A stretch of 18,376 nucleotides of DNA from Haliea sp. (GCA_016704305.1 JADJAL010000041.1:1-18376), one strand, 5' to 3'; positions 1-8,758 are shown, counted from the stretch's first letter. Notes: a model not told the origin generated them from the letters alone. Program-made: numbers and translations.

Positions 1-2
1 CG

Positions 3-1060
3 CGTGCAGGCCTGCATTATGTCGTGATTAACCTGGTCGGTTCCACGCTTTTCCTGTTTGCCGTCGGTGCTCTCTACGGCATGTTGGGCACGTTAAACAT
101 TGCCGATATGTCGATTGCTGTACAGAACGTCGCCGAGGAAGATCGTGGCGTGGTGGCGGCAGCCGGCTTACTGCTGCTGGTTGTCTTTGGCATCAAGGCA
201 GCGATGTTCCCTGTATCTCTGGTTGCCCCGCGCCCTATGGTTACACCTCCGCACCGGTGGCCGCGCTATTTGCAATCATGACCAAAGTAGGGCTCTACGC
301 AATTATTAGGGTGCATGGCACCGTGTTCGGTGAAGCAGCGGGCGCCCTGGCGTTTATTCATAGCAATTGGGTGCTGGCGGCGGGCTTGATCACGTCCCTC
401 ATGGCCGCGTTGGGCGTATTGGCTTCGCGCGTATTGCGACAGCAGGTGGCATATCTGATATTGGCATCCGTGGGCATTCTGCTCATCGCCATTGGTTTAA
501 ACAGCGAGGCTGCGCTATCTGCGGCGATTTATTATCTCGTGCATTCAACCTTGCTGGGGGGCTGCTTTGTTTTTATTGGCTGACGTCATATTGCGCGCAC
601 GGGAAATCATGGCGATTCCCTGATCAGGGCGACGCCTGTAGCGCAGCCAATCCTCGTTGGCGCGGTATTCATGTTGCTGGGTATTGCGATGACCGGCATG
701 CCACCGTTATCAGGGTTTTTCGGGAAGATCATGGTTTTGAATGCCGCTCTGGCACACCCATGGTTTATGTCCGTTTTACTGGTGGTGTTGGTGTCAGGAT
801 TCATGATGATCATCGCTGTCGCACGAACGGGCTCCCTGCTGTTTTACAGCGTCGAAAATCCGCAGCAAGATTCCCCTCCCCCGGCGCTGAACCGCGCAGC
901 TTTTGCAGCGATTGTTGGCCTGTTGCTGACAAGCCCGCTGCTGGTTGCCTTTGCCAAGCCGTTGTCAGCCGTAACGGCGCAGGCTGCAGTGCAGCTATAC
1001 GATGCAGAGAGTTACGCGAATGCGGTATTGAGCGCGCGCCCTGTCGGGGAGCAGCAATAA
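3..1060 (+). pseudogene. mrpD: Mrp antiporter subunit D (5'-truncated by window edge, multiple frameshifts)
   Basis: Homologue of the complex I NuoN/NuoM-like subunit of Mrp Na+/H+ antiporters, an inner-membrane ion-translocating protein. Reading starts in frame at base 3 (RAGLHYVVINLVGSTLFLF), so the gene begins upstream of the window. Conserved blocks follow in changing frames: KAAMFP then LYLWLPRA (from 211), GYTSAPVAALFAIMTKVGLY (from about 238), HSTLLGG, then AALFLLADVILRAR (561-602), then GNHGDSLIRATPV and GMPPLSGFFGK to the stop at 1058-1060. Four indels are needed: near 209-211 (C run), near 233-235 (extra C), in the G6 run at 556-561, and near 601-603. Every conserved block is still present, so sequencing or assembly error is more likely than true decay. 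The stop overlaps the mrpE start (TAATG). Confidence 0.85.
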
Positions 1061-1557
1061 TGGCCGTTCGGCGCATATTCCCACACCCTTTACTGTCATT
1101 TGTTCTATGGATCATCTGGCTGTTATTGAACAATACAATGGCGATGGGCCATGTCGTCCTGGGCGGCTTGCTTGCGGTCATCATCCCGTGGACAACGTCG
1201 TCCTTTTGGCCAGAAAAAACTGTGCTCAAGCATCCTTGGCTACTGATTAAATATATCTTCGTGGTGCTGTATGAAATCATGGTCGCCAATATCGTCGTCA
1301 CCAAACTGATATTGGGGCGAAGCAGTAAGTTGAACCCTGGCTTCTTTCATTACGAGCTACAACTCGAATCTCCGGTCGGCATCGGATTGTTGGCTAACAC
1401 GATTTCATTGACACCCGGAACAGTCAGCTGCGATCTGTCTGAAGATAAACGCTCTTTGTTGATTCACTCATTGCATATCGATGACGTCGCCGCTATCAAG
1501 GCCGATATTCATCGCAAGTTTGAGCGACCGCTGAAGGATATTTTTGTCTCATGCTAG
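1060..1557 (+). CDS. mrpE: Mrp Na+/H+ antiporter subunit E
   Basis: Small membrane subunit of the multisubunit Mrp cation/proton antiporter, about 165 residues, a normal length for MrpE. The ATG shares bases with the mrpD stop (TAATG), indicating translational coupling and fixing the start. Two hydrophobic segments lie near the N terminus (FVLWIIWLLLNNTMAMGHVV and LLAVIIPW). The family-typical segments VLYEIMVANIVV and LLANTISLTPGTVSCDL follow, with a soluble C-terminal tail. The 3' end overlaps mrpF by 7 bases. MrpE is known to be needed for assembly or full activity of Mrp complexes. Nothing odd is seen in this gene, unlike its upstream neighbour. Confidence 0.93.
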   Translation: MAVRRIFPHPLLSFVLWIIWLLLNNTMAMGHVVLGGLLAVIIPWTTSSFWPEKTVLKHPWLLIKYIFVVLYEIMVANIVVTKLILGRSSKLNPGFFHYELQLESPVGIGLLANTISLTPGTVSCDLSEDKRSLLIHSLHIDDVAAIKADIHRKFERPLKDIFVSC

Positions 1558-1820
1558 ACACCGTCATCGCAATCGCATTTTTCCTGGTTTCAGTCGCCCT
1601 CGTCCTGAGTTTTATTCGCCTGGTGATTGGCCCCGAAGTGGCCGATCGCATTTTGGCGCTGGATACCCTGTATATCAATTCGATTGCCCTGCTCATACTG
1701 CTCGGGATCCACTTGAACAGTGCTTTGTATTTCGAAGCTGCTTTGTTGATAGCCGTCATGGGCTTTATCGGAACGTTGGCGCTCAGTAAATACCTGATGC
1801 GCGGCGATATTATGGAATAG
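1551..1820 (+). CDS. mrpF: Mrp Na+/H+ antiporter subunit F
   Basis: 89-residue, three-helix membrane subunit of the Mrp antiporter. It shows the family core FIRLVIGPEVADRILALDTL followed by a hydrophobic stretch (INSIALLILLGIHLNS), then YFEAALLIAVMGFIGTLALS and a short polar tail. The start overlaps the mrpE stop (ATGCTAG), and an AAGGA element lies about 12 bases upstream inside mrpE, so translation is probably coupled. MrpF has a conserved acidic residue within the membrane region. Here D in GPEVADRIL and D in ALDTL are the candidates. Confidence 0.93.
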   Translation: MLDTVIAIAFFLVSVALVLSFIRLVIGPEVADRILALDTLYINSIALLILLGIHLNSALYFEAALLIAVMGFIGTLALSKYLMRGDIME

Positions 1821-1829
1821 GGTATTGCG

Positions 1830-2150
1830 ATGGTTGAATGGATATTGGCGTTGCTGATTCTGTTGGGTGCCTTCTTCACCCTCGTCGGTTCGATTGGCTT
1901 GTTAAAGTTACCCGACTTTTATATGCGGCTGCATGGCCCGACCAAGGCCAGCACATTGGGCGTTGGTGCCATACTCATTGCATCGGCCCTGCATTTCAGC
2001 CGCAATGCGGAGGGTGTCAGCCTGCATGAAATCCTGATCACGCTGTTTTTATTTATCACTGCTCCCGTCAGTGCCCATTTAATGGCCAAGGCAGCGATTC
2101 ACATCAAGGTCAAACAAGTCGACCGTACCCGACAACCAGACTCGAAATGA
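1830..2150 (+). CDS. mrpG: Mrp Na+/H+ antiporter subunit G
   Basis: 106-residue three-helix subunit, last gene of the Mrp operon. Recognisable by the MrpG block GSIGLLKLPDFYMRLHGPTK and then ASTLGVGAILIASALHF, followed by LHEILITLFLFITAPVSAHL. It starts 9 bases after the mrpF stop. The polar C-terminal tail (KVKQVDRTRQPDSK) is lysine/arginine rich. After this gene the strand changes (the next gene is convergent), so the operon ends here. No convincing terminator hairpin was found between 2150 and 2243. Subunits A to C are expected upstream of the window. Confidence 0.93.
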   Translation: MVEWILALLILLGAFFTLVGSIGLLKLPDFYMRLHGPTKASTLGVGAILIASALHFSRNAEGVSLHEILITLFLFITAPVSAHLMAKAAIHIKVKQVDRTRQPDSK

Positions 2151-2242
2151 CGCGTCAGAACGAGCATGGCGGGCCTGGGTGTTCGACAACGGCGCCCTTC
2201 CGAGTCATCGTCTCACCGCAGGCAGCACCCGCTCAGGCGCTC

Positions 2243-2698
2243 CTATCGACCCGCGACACTGAAATCAGCGTTGAGCGCCACCACAGACGAGTTCATCGTC
2301 GCGACCCTCTTAAGGTCCGCGACGGCCTCGTCGATGCGGCCCAGCAACAGGCGCATCACGGCACGGTTGTACAGGTACTGCCCGTTGGGCTCACCCGCAG
2401 CGCGGACAGCGAGGTCGCAGGCCTGTTCTGCCCGGACATAATCGCCTTTCTGGAACCACGCCTGGCAAATCAATCCATTGCCCTGCGCCTCGGCGCGCCA
2501 GCGGCGCAGTTCAGCACCGCGCTGCGTGAGCAGCGCCAGGGCGTGGTCATGATTGCCCCGCTGCAGCGCCCACTGGGCCTGGCGCACGACGGTGGGTTGG
2601 TAATCCCCGAGTGTGTCTGCGGCCGCCCGATGGTTCCAGAGCAGGGTCAGCATGATGGTAGTGGCTATCACGTGAATCAGTATTCGTTGGGTTCTCAT
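2243..2698 (-). CDS. Exported small TPR-repeat protein, function unknown
   Basis: 151 residues with a signal peptide (positively charged MRTQR, hydrophobic core about residues 6-22, probable cleavage after RAAA before DTLGD), so likely periplasmic. The mature part is alpha-helical with two to three degenerate TPR-like repeats. ALQRGNHDHALALLTQRGAE, LICQAWFQKGDYVRAEQACD and LYNRAVMRLLLGRIDEAVAD show the alternating G/A/Y pattern of TPRs. A good ribosome binding site (GGAG context, complement of 2707-2713) sits about 8 bases before the ATG. It is divergent from the LysR gene, with 98 bases between the starts, so it is a candidate target of that regulator. I do not recognise a named family. TPRs suggest protein-protein interaction, but the partner is unknown. 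Confidence 0.75.
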   Translation of the reverse strand: MRTQRILIHVIATTIMLTLLWNHRAAADTLGDYQPTVVRQAQWALQRGNHDHALALLTQRGAELRRWRAEAQGNGLICQAWFQKGDYVRAEQACDLAVRAAGEPNGQYLYNRAVMRLLLGRIDEAVADLKRVATMNSSVVALNADFSVAGR

Positions 2699-2706
2699 GG
2701 TTCGTA

Positions 2707-2713
2707 CTCCTTT
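2707..2713 (-). promoter_or_regulatory. Ribosome binding site of the TPR gene
   Basis: On the minus strand the bases read AAAGGAG, 8 bases before the ATG whose complement is at 2696-2698. This is one of the best Shine-Dalgarno matches in the window and supports the chosen start. Confidence 0.6.
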
Positions 2714-2796
2714 CGCACAATTGCGACCAGTGATGCCTACGCTACTCTTGCTAAAAATGTATGGCTATCCTATTTCTATATAGTTACCATGCGTAA

Positions 2797-3720
2797 ATGC
2801 ATGGAAACGATCCCCTGCGGGACTGGGCTGACATTCGCCTCTTTCTCGCCATACTCGAACAGGGCAGCCTGGTGGCTGCCGCTGAACACCTCGGCCTGAC
2901 CCAGCCCACCGTAGGGCGGCGGTTGTCAGCCATGGAGGAGCGCTTCGGCACGCCGCTATTCGTGCGCGCCGGGCGGCGCATGCAGCTCACGGATTCAGGC
3001 AAGGCCATCCTGGACAGCGCCCGCCGCATGGAAAGCGAGATGCTGGCTATCGAGCGCAGTCTCCAGGCGCAGTCCACCGCGCTGCGCGGCGAGGTGACGA
3101 TTTCGGCGACCGAGGGCACGGGCACGGAGTGGCTGACGCCGGTGTTGCGGGACTTTCATCGCGAGTACCCGGAGATACTACTGAATGTCCAGATCGAGAG
3201 CCGCGCGGTGGACCTGATCCACCGCGAGGCGGACATCGCGCTGCGCCTGGGCCAACCGGTGCAGCCTGAGCTGATCGCCCGCCGGTTGGTCACCGTGGGC
3301 TTCGGCCTCTACGCCAGCCCGGCCTATCTGGACAGCGCACCACCGCTGCGCTCGCTGGACGACCTGCCGTTACACAAGATGGTCGGCCTGCTCGGGCCCG
3401 GCAACCGCGGGCGCGACACCCACTCGTTTCCCGTTACCACGCCGCTGCCGGGGAACTACGTCTACATGAGCAACAGTGCGACGGCACAATTGGCGGCGGC
3501 GCGGGCAGGCTTCGGCATCGCCGTGTTTTCTCACCGCTGGGCGACCATGGCAGGAAAACTGGTTCGCGTGCTGCCGGAGTACAATGCAGCGTCCATAGAT
3601 ATGTGGTTGGTCACCCACGAGGAACTGCGGTATAGCGCCCGCATTCGCACCACTTTCGATTTTATCGCCGCGCGCGTACTGGCCGACGCGGAGCTGTTCG
3701 AGTGGGGCACACGGCAGTAG
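2797..3720 (+). CDS. LysR-family transcriptional regulator
   Basis: 307 residues, normal LysR length. The N-terminal winged helix-turn-helix covers roughly residues 10-70: GSLVAAAEHLGLTQPTVGRR followed by LSAMEERFGTPLFVR and LTDSGKAIL, the LysR signature. The periplasmic-binding-protein-like effector domain follows from about residue 95 (VTISATEGTGTEWLTPVL, ADIALRLGQP, LVTVGFGLYASPAYL). The ATG at 2797 is chosen over 2801, which is out of frame. The gene is divergent from the TPR gene and overlaps the downstream flavoprotein gene at 3702-3720. LysR regulators usually control a divergent or adjacent gene, so both neighbours are candidate targets. The effector is unknown. The reading frame is clean, with no indels. 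Confidence 0.93.
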   Translation: MHGNDPLRDWADIRLFLAILEQGSLVAAAEHLGLTQPTVGRRLSAMEERFGTPLFVRAGRRMQLTDSGKAILDSARRMESEMLAIERSLQAQSTALRGEVTISATEGTGTEWLTPVLRDFHREYPEILLNVQIESRAVDLIHREADIALRLGQPVQPELIARRLVTVGFGLYASPAYLDSAPPLRSLDDLPLHKMVGLLGPGNRGRDTHSFPVTTPLPGNYVYMSNSATAQLAAARAGFGIAVFSHRWATMAGKLVRVLPEYNAASIDMWLVTHEELRYSARIRTTFDFIAARVLADAELFEWGTRQ

Positions 3721-4814
3721 TGATCGATGCGATATCCCATCCTTCGGCGTGGCTGGACACAGCGAGCGCTGAAACCATTCGACAGCACGCAGGGGATGCA
3801 GAGCGCATGCGCGAGTTGCATCCGCAACAACTGGCATCGATCTACAAAAACAACTGGCTGAAAATGTATGTGCCGGAAAAATACGGCGGCCTGGCACTGA
3901 CGCTACCCGAGATTCTCAGACTGGAGGAAGCCTTGAGCTGGTGCGATGGCAGCACGGCTTGGGTCGTCACCTTGTGCAGCGGCGCCGGATGGTTTGTTGG
4001 TTTTATCGACCCTCGTGTAGCCGACGCACTGTTTGCGGATGCCAAACTTTGTGTTGCCGGCAGTGGCGCGATGACGGGCATGGCGGAAATAACGGACGAT
4101 GGCTACGTGCTTAATGGACGCTGGAACTATGCGTCAGGCGCGTTGCACGCCACGGCGTTCACGATGAACTGCAGTGTCAGCAGGAATGGCTGTGCTGTCT
4201 GCGCTGCCGACGGCTCCCCGCAAGTTTCCACGTTCATACTCACGCGCGAAGAAGTGTTGGTAGACACCTGCTGGAACAGCATGGGCATGATTGCCACCGG
4301 CAGTCATGCGTTCTCAGTCGAAAATCTGGCGGTGACAAACGAGCGCTGCTTTACGATTGCTCCTGGGTGTGCGGTGTTGCAGGCGCCCCTCTATCAATAC
4401 CCGTTCCTGCAACTCGCCGAGACGACCCTGGCCGTCAATCTTTGCGGCATGGCCGTGCGGTTCATCGAACTCGCCGAGGCGATGTTCCGTGAGAAGGCGC
4501 CTGCCAGCGATGTAACCGGGGTCGCTTTACAGGAAGCCAGGGAAGCACGCGAGACCTTGCATGCCTTGCGCACAGGCTTCTATGAACAAGTTGATCAGTC
4601 ATGGAACGCGCTGCTGTCTGAACACCGGATTCCTGATGCGCAATTACTCGCGGTGAGCGCAGCCAGCCATGCACTGGTTCGACACACGCGCGCCGTGGTG
4701 AATCGCTTGTATCCGCGTTGTGGCTTGAAAGCAGCATCGACGGAGCGCGAGATCAATCGCGTGTGGCGCAACATTCACACCGCGGGGCAGCACGCCCTAT
4801 TTTCCAGCGGTTGA
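3702..4814 (+). CDS. Acyl-CoA dehydrogenase-like flavoprotein (possible flavin-dependent monooxygenase subfamily)
   Basis: 370 residues with the acyl-CoA dehydrogenase fold in order: N-terminal helical domain (KMYVPEKYGGLALTLPEI, EALSWCDGSTAWVV), middle beta domain (NGRWNYASGALHATAFTMNC), and C-terminal helical domain ending VWRNIHTAGQHALF. The GSTAW block, the W.(Y/F).SG block and the RxxHTAxQH-like end resemble the group D monooxygenase branch (HsaA/DszC type) more than beta-oxidation dehydrogenases. No catalytic glutamate is evident. A reductase partner would be needed for monooxygenase activity and none is adjacent. The GTG at 3702 overlaps the LysR gene. GTG at 3720, sharing bases with the LysR stop (TAGTG), is an equally good start. 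It is probably co-transcribed with the regulator. The substrate is unknown. Confidence 0.8.
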   Translation: MGHTAVVIDAISHPSAWLDTASAETIRQHAGDAERMRELHPQQLASIYKNNWLKMYVPEKYGGLALTLPEILRLEEALSWCDGSTAWVVTLCSGAGWFVGFIDPRVADALFADAKLCVAGSGAMTGMAEITDDGYVLNGRWNYASGALHATAFTMNCSVSRNGCAVCAADGSPQVSTFILTREEVLVDTCWNSMGMIATGSHAFSVENLAVTNERCFTIAPGCAVLQAPLYQYPFLQLAETTLAVNLCGMAVRFIELAEAMFREKAPASDVTGVALQEAREARETLHALRTGFYEQVDQSWNALLSEHRIPDAQLLAVSAASHALVRHTRAVVNRLYPRCGLKAASTEREINRVWRNIHTAGQHALFSSG

Positions 4815-4916
4815 TGGGACTGAGACCGGGCTCACCTGGGTAATGCAGTTGTTCATCCGGTTAGGGCACTTTATCATGCGCCGCACACATCCCAGGCTTG
4901 ATCAAGTAGTCCCTGT

Positions 4917-6804
4917 ATGCATCGCGGCTCGAAGAAGCTCTTCAACATGACTCGAGTTGCGCTCTTTGCACTTGGGCTCGTTTGTTTCAGCAATATTGGT
5001 TACGCACTCGCAGCAGAGCATCGGGCAAATCCGAGCCTCAACGGCAAACCCAATATTCTGGTAATCATGGTGGATGACTTTGGCTTTGACGACCTTGCCA
5101 TCAACAACGGCAACACCCAAATTGCTACACCGAACATGGACCAGCTCGCACACGACGGCGTGCGGTTTACGCGGCACTATGCCTCGGCGGTGTGTTCTCC
5201 GGCACGGGCGGCGTTCCTCACGGGTCTGCATCCGGAGCGTGTAGGATTTTTGCCCAACGGCAGGGGCATATCGCCAGAATTGATTACCTTGCCGGAGCGA
5301 TTGCAGGAGAACGGGTATACCACCTGGCATATCGGCAAGTGGCATATCGGGGATCTGGAGCGAACAGCATGGCCCGACCATCAGGGCTTCGACCACTGGT
5401 TTGGCTTCCTCAACCAATGGCAACTCGCGGGTGAGCATGTCGATGGCAAGCTGCAACTGAGCCGTCCGACGTATGTAAATCCGTGGCTGAGAGGAGATAT
5501 GGAGCCGGGGAGAACATTCACTGGCCATCTTGAGAACATACTGACTGACAAGGCAATTGATGTGCTCTCCGGCCTACACGCCGGGCAGGCTCCCTGGTTT
5601 TTGAACCTCTGGTTTTATGCGCCCCACAACCCGGTTCAGCCAGCGAGTGAATTCGCAGCAAAATATCCGGATACCCCGCCGGTCGGTACCAGGCGCTCGT
5701 CAATCAACTGGATACCAATATTGGACGAATTGTCGCTCATCTGGAGGACATTGGTGCACTGGAAAACACTATTGTCATCGTCGTGAGCGATAACGGCGGG
5801 ACCAATGAGTCTGTCAACAATAATGCGCCTTTCCATGGCGCGAAGATGATGTTGACTGAAGGAGGTTTGCGGACACCGCTAATCATTAAATGGCCGGACA
5901 GCTCCCTCAACGGCCAGGTGATTGCGGACTCCGTATCCATCGAAGATATCTATCCCACCGTATTGGAGTCCATCGGCATTGCTCCGCCCGACAATCTGGA
6001 TGGAAACAGTTTTTACAAAACTATCCAGCAACTTGAGCCCATTACACCAAAGGCGAAGTTTTGGGATCACGTCATGACCACTTCCATGATTAGCTATGGG
6101 ATGTTGTCTGCCGACAATCGTTGGCGTCTCTGGCAGCCACCTCCGCTCATGGGGGCGGAATCGACACTGGTTCTGTATGATTTTGACGCCGATCCCACCA
6201 ACTCGACCCCGGTGCTCCCGCTACCGCCAACGCAACTGGCGGCAATGACCGAAAGTTATCTCGAGTGGTACAAGGATGTGCACACGGTCAAGACTACCTT
6301 CGTCCCCCGAGCGAACGGGAGTGGGGTTCTCACCGGCATGAGCTTTCTCAGGACGCCCGGCTTCGGGCAATATACTTTTGGTATCGGCCTGCCGGATGAA
6401 TACAGCGGTCCTGTGGCGCGACAAACCGGCGTCTGGGAAGTAAGCCGCGCTGGTAACGAGGTGAAGGCAACATTCGGTGATGCAGCGATCTCGGGCGAGA
6501 TTGAGAACGACAACAGCTGCCATAGCATCGTCATAGTCGGGTACTTTCCAAGCAAATTTGACACTTATTTCCAGCAGGAAAAATGACATTGGCAATGTAT
6601 ATCGATGGCGTGGCGACGACACCCCAGGCGCGCGACGCATTCCTCAACGTCAATGACCCGATGACAGAAACCGTGATAGGTGATTTGCTGGCAACGACAG
6701 ATGTTGTTGCGCTGCCCGCGCCGGTTATCCTGAACACCGCCCTGAGCGAAGCGACACCGTGGACGCTGCAATCATTCAGCCAGCAGTTGTGCGCGGGGCA
6801 TTAG
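4917..6804 (+). CDS. Exported type I sulfatase with C-terminal LamG/ConA-like region (two frameshifts)
   Basis: Sulfate ester hydrolase of the alkaline phosphatase superfamily, about 629 residues once two one-base deletions are corrected. Residues 1-32 look like a signal peptide (start at 4917 or 4947). Metal ligands D53/D54 lie in VDDFGFDD. C93 in CSPARAAFLTG matches the C-x-P-[SA]-R formylglycine motif. K141 and H143 are in HIGKWHIG, H237 is in APHNP, and SDNGG is at 5786-5800. The frame breaks near 5681-5686 (PDTPP(G)RYQALVNQLD expected), and again near 6568-6570 in a T run (FDTY-F-PAGKMTLAMYIDG expected). The C-terminal 200 or so residues (TYFPAGKMTLAMYIDGV) resemble a LamG/concanavalin-like domain, which could bind a sulfated glycan. 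Formylglycine formation needs a maturase not seen here. A sulfatase is clear, the substrate is not. Confidence 0.85.
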
Positions 6805-6850
6805 AGCGTGGACAAGGGGGCTTCACTGCGGGCCCGAGCGCAATTCACTG

Positions 6851-8500
6851 TTATTCAACCCGGGCGACCGTACAGCGCTCGAACTGTGCAACTTTGGCGT
6901 CAATCGGGAACATTAATCGAGCATGGGGCGCGCCCACCTGCACTGCGTTAAACGACAATATTGAAACCGGCTTCGGCTGCACGCGAATTCCATCCTCACT
7001 CACATAGGTAAACGAAACGCTGGCGTCAAAGGACTTTGGCGTGATGCGCACAATGTCGCCCGCGACAAAATCCAGCACGACGCCTGGCTCGATTGGTTCA
7101 TGGCACTCGACGTCTTTCGCGACCACGAACTTTGCCGCAAGTTGCGCTTCGGCCTCGGCATTTCGCGTTGCCGTCACGCCGCCCACCTCGGGAAGACGAC
7201 CCTGGTCCCTTACAGCGCGCAACCAGCCTGCTGTAACGGAAAAGTAAGGAAGCCTCACTTCAGATTCCGCCGGCACCAGATCGATCAGATCAGAATAGGC
7301 GGCATCGCTCACCAGCTCGCGCGTTCTCATCTGCAATGCGCTTTTGAGAGCCGGCACGGTATCAATCAAAACCAGATGCCTGACGTTGGCAAAAAGCCCG
7401 AGGGCGAACAGGGGAATGAGCACAATGAGCGCAGCTCGCCAGCGCTGTGTCACGTAGGATGCAGCGACCGCAATCAACGGCAACATCAGGGCGGCAACGA
7501 TGTAAACATACCGACTCGATCGGGCGCCAGCGGGCCCCAGCACAACAATCCCCCCAAGTGGCTGCGCGACACGGCCAATTGCCGTGATCAATTGAAAGGC
7601 CACTGCACCGCAGGCCAGGGCCAGAACGGGAACCAGCGGCCGCCACCAGTCGGCAGCGCCGAATTGATCGCGCACGCGCAGCGAGAAACCGATAGCGGTA
7701 ACCGCCGCCAGGAGGACACCCAGTGGCGCCCAACCTGCCAGGGAGCCGAAGACCTCCGCAAAACCTTGCCAGATCCACTCTGCCCACAGTGCCGGAGTGC
7801 CATAATCGGGGTGTGACAATCCCCCGCGGGCAAAAGTGAACCACCACACGAGATACGTAACGCCCAGCGGCGCGGTCTGGAAAAATGCGGCACGCCATCC
7901 GCGAAGTACGAGCGTGGCCAGGCCCACGACCAACACCATCGTCACGCCGATCACTCCGAATGACAGGGCAACCGCGCCCGCTGCCAGGCCGGCCAGATCA
8001 CGTCGTCTGGTAGGGACAGCGTGGGTGGCGCATTGGAGTTGTACCAGGCCCATGGCGAGCGAGCCTGTGAATCCCACCTGGATGGCCCAGACTATATTCT
8101 GGGCGCCTGTGCCGTAGAATGCGAAAACAGTGGCGCAAGCCGTGGCGGTCCACCCGTCAGCGCGCGCACGAACCATGATCTCCCTGAGCAGCCAGGCCGC
8201 CAACAAATGCATGGCAACGCCGGGGAGATGGTACAACCAGTAATGATCTACGCCTACAAGATTGAACAAGAGCCCATACAGGAACACGAGGCCCGGTATC
8301 CAATGCACTTCATTGTGTGGCTCAAGCCAACTGCTTAACGACCCCAGCGGACGGTGCTGGAGCAAGCTCCACTCGTCCGAATGGAAATACATATTTGAAC
8401 TGGCCGCGTAAATGACAACAACCGCGATTGCCAGGACACCGATAAACACGCGCCGTGCCAACGTTTCGGGCAACGATATGGTCTTCAGGGACTGCAGCAC
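6851..8500 (-). CDS. Polytopic membrane protein, GT-C glycosyltransferase-like
   Basis: About 549 residues with ten or so hydrophobic helices in residues 15-400 and a soluble C-terminal domain. After the first helix comes FHSDEWSLL, an acidic D-E pair in the first extracytoplasmic loop as seen in GT-C enzymes that use lipid-linked sugars. Later come LYHLPGVAMHLLAAWLL and SSRYVYIVAALMLPLIAV. The donor and acceptor are unknown, so the enzymatic role is an inference from topology and the D-E motif. The frame stays open upstream through tRNA-Val, giving a spurious N terminus (MVEVGGSNPPGPT). I place the start at the GTG whose complement is 8498-8500, outside the tRNA. Its ribosome binding site is weak. 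It is convergent with the sulfatase, 46 bases apart. Confidence 0.65.
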   Translation of the reverse strand: MLQSLKTISLPETLARRVFIGVLAIAVVVIYAASSNMYFHSDEWSLLQHRPLGSLSSWLEPHNEVHWIPGLVFLYGLLFNLVGVDHYWLYHLPGVAMHLLAAWLLREIMVRARADGWTATACATVFAFYGTGAQNIVWAIQVGFTGSLAMGLVQLQCATHAVPTRRRDLAGLAAGAVALSFGVIGVTMVLVVGLATLVLRGWRAAFFQTAPLGVTYLVWWFTFARGGLSHPDYGTPALWAEWIWQGFAEVFGSLAGWAPLGVLLAAVTAIGFSLRVRDQFGAADWWRPLVPVLALACGAVAFQLITAIGRVAQPLGGIVVLGPAGARSSRYVYIVAALMLPLIAVAASYVTQRWRAALIVLIPLFALGLFANVRHLVLIDTVPALKSALQMRTRELVSDAAYSDLIDLVPAESEVRLPYFSVTAGWLRAVRDQGRLPEVGGVTATRNAEAEAQLAAKFVVAKDVECHEPIEPGVVLDFVAGDIVRITPKSFDASVSFTYVSEDGIRVQPKPVSILSFNAVQVGAPHARLMFPIDAKVAQFERCTVARVE

Positions 8501-8526
8501 TATTCTTATGTATCTGGACAGAAGGA

Positions 8527-8603
<77 letters not shown>

Positions 8604-8616
8604 GTTGAGGGGCGGC

Positions 8617-8645
8617 ATTATATGCGGCCTTGTGCGTTTGCTCAA
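8617..8645 (-). promoter_or_regulatory. Sigma-70 promoter of tRNA-Val
   Basis: On the minus strand TTGAGC (complement of 8640-8645) and a perfect TATAAT (complement of 8617-8622) are separated by 17 bases. The -10 box ends 13 bases before the mature tRNA 5' end at 8603. The region after the -10 box is GC-rich (GCCGCCCC), as in stable-RNA promoters under stringent control. Stringent control here is inference only. Confidence 0.8.
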
Positions 8646-8758
8646 CCTCGGCGCGATGATCGTTTTTACCACTCTCACCGGCACATGCGGACACTTGATC
8701 CCTCTCTCAGGTCGCGTAAAGTGCCCTACCACTTTGCCAGTGACCGGGAGCACAGCCA

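Noticed and set aside
540..610. Programmed frameshifting in mrpD
   Set aside because: Several unrelated breaks in different genes with no slippery heptamer plus structure make errors more likely than recoding.
367..1557. A continuous 396-codon plus-strand frame from 367 to the mrpE stop
   Set aside because: Its first 230 codons are out of frame with MrpD and not protein-like. Only the part from 1060 is real (mrpE).
2147..2899. A 250-codon plus-strand frame after mrpG
   Set aside because: It covers the minus-strand TPR gene and the LysR start, with no family-like sequence, while the TPR gene has a signal peptide and ribosome binding site.
4837..4898. CCTGGG / CCCAGG inverted repeat before the sulfatase
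   Set aside because: Six-base arms about 40 bases apart are within chance expectation.
6583..6804. A separate 73-residue gene after the sulfatase (ATGA junction)
   Set aside because: Its sequence completes the sulfatase's lectin-like strand once one T is restored, so it is the same gene.
7100..7816. A 238-codon plus-strand frame
   Set aside because: It is antisense to the membrane protein, polar and low in hydrophobic order, so it is a shadow.
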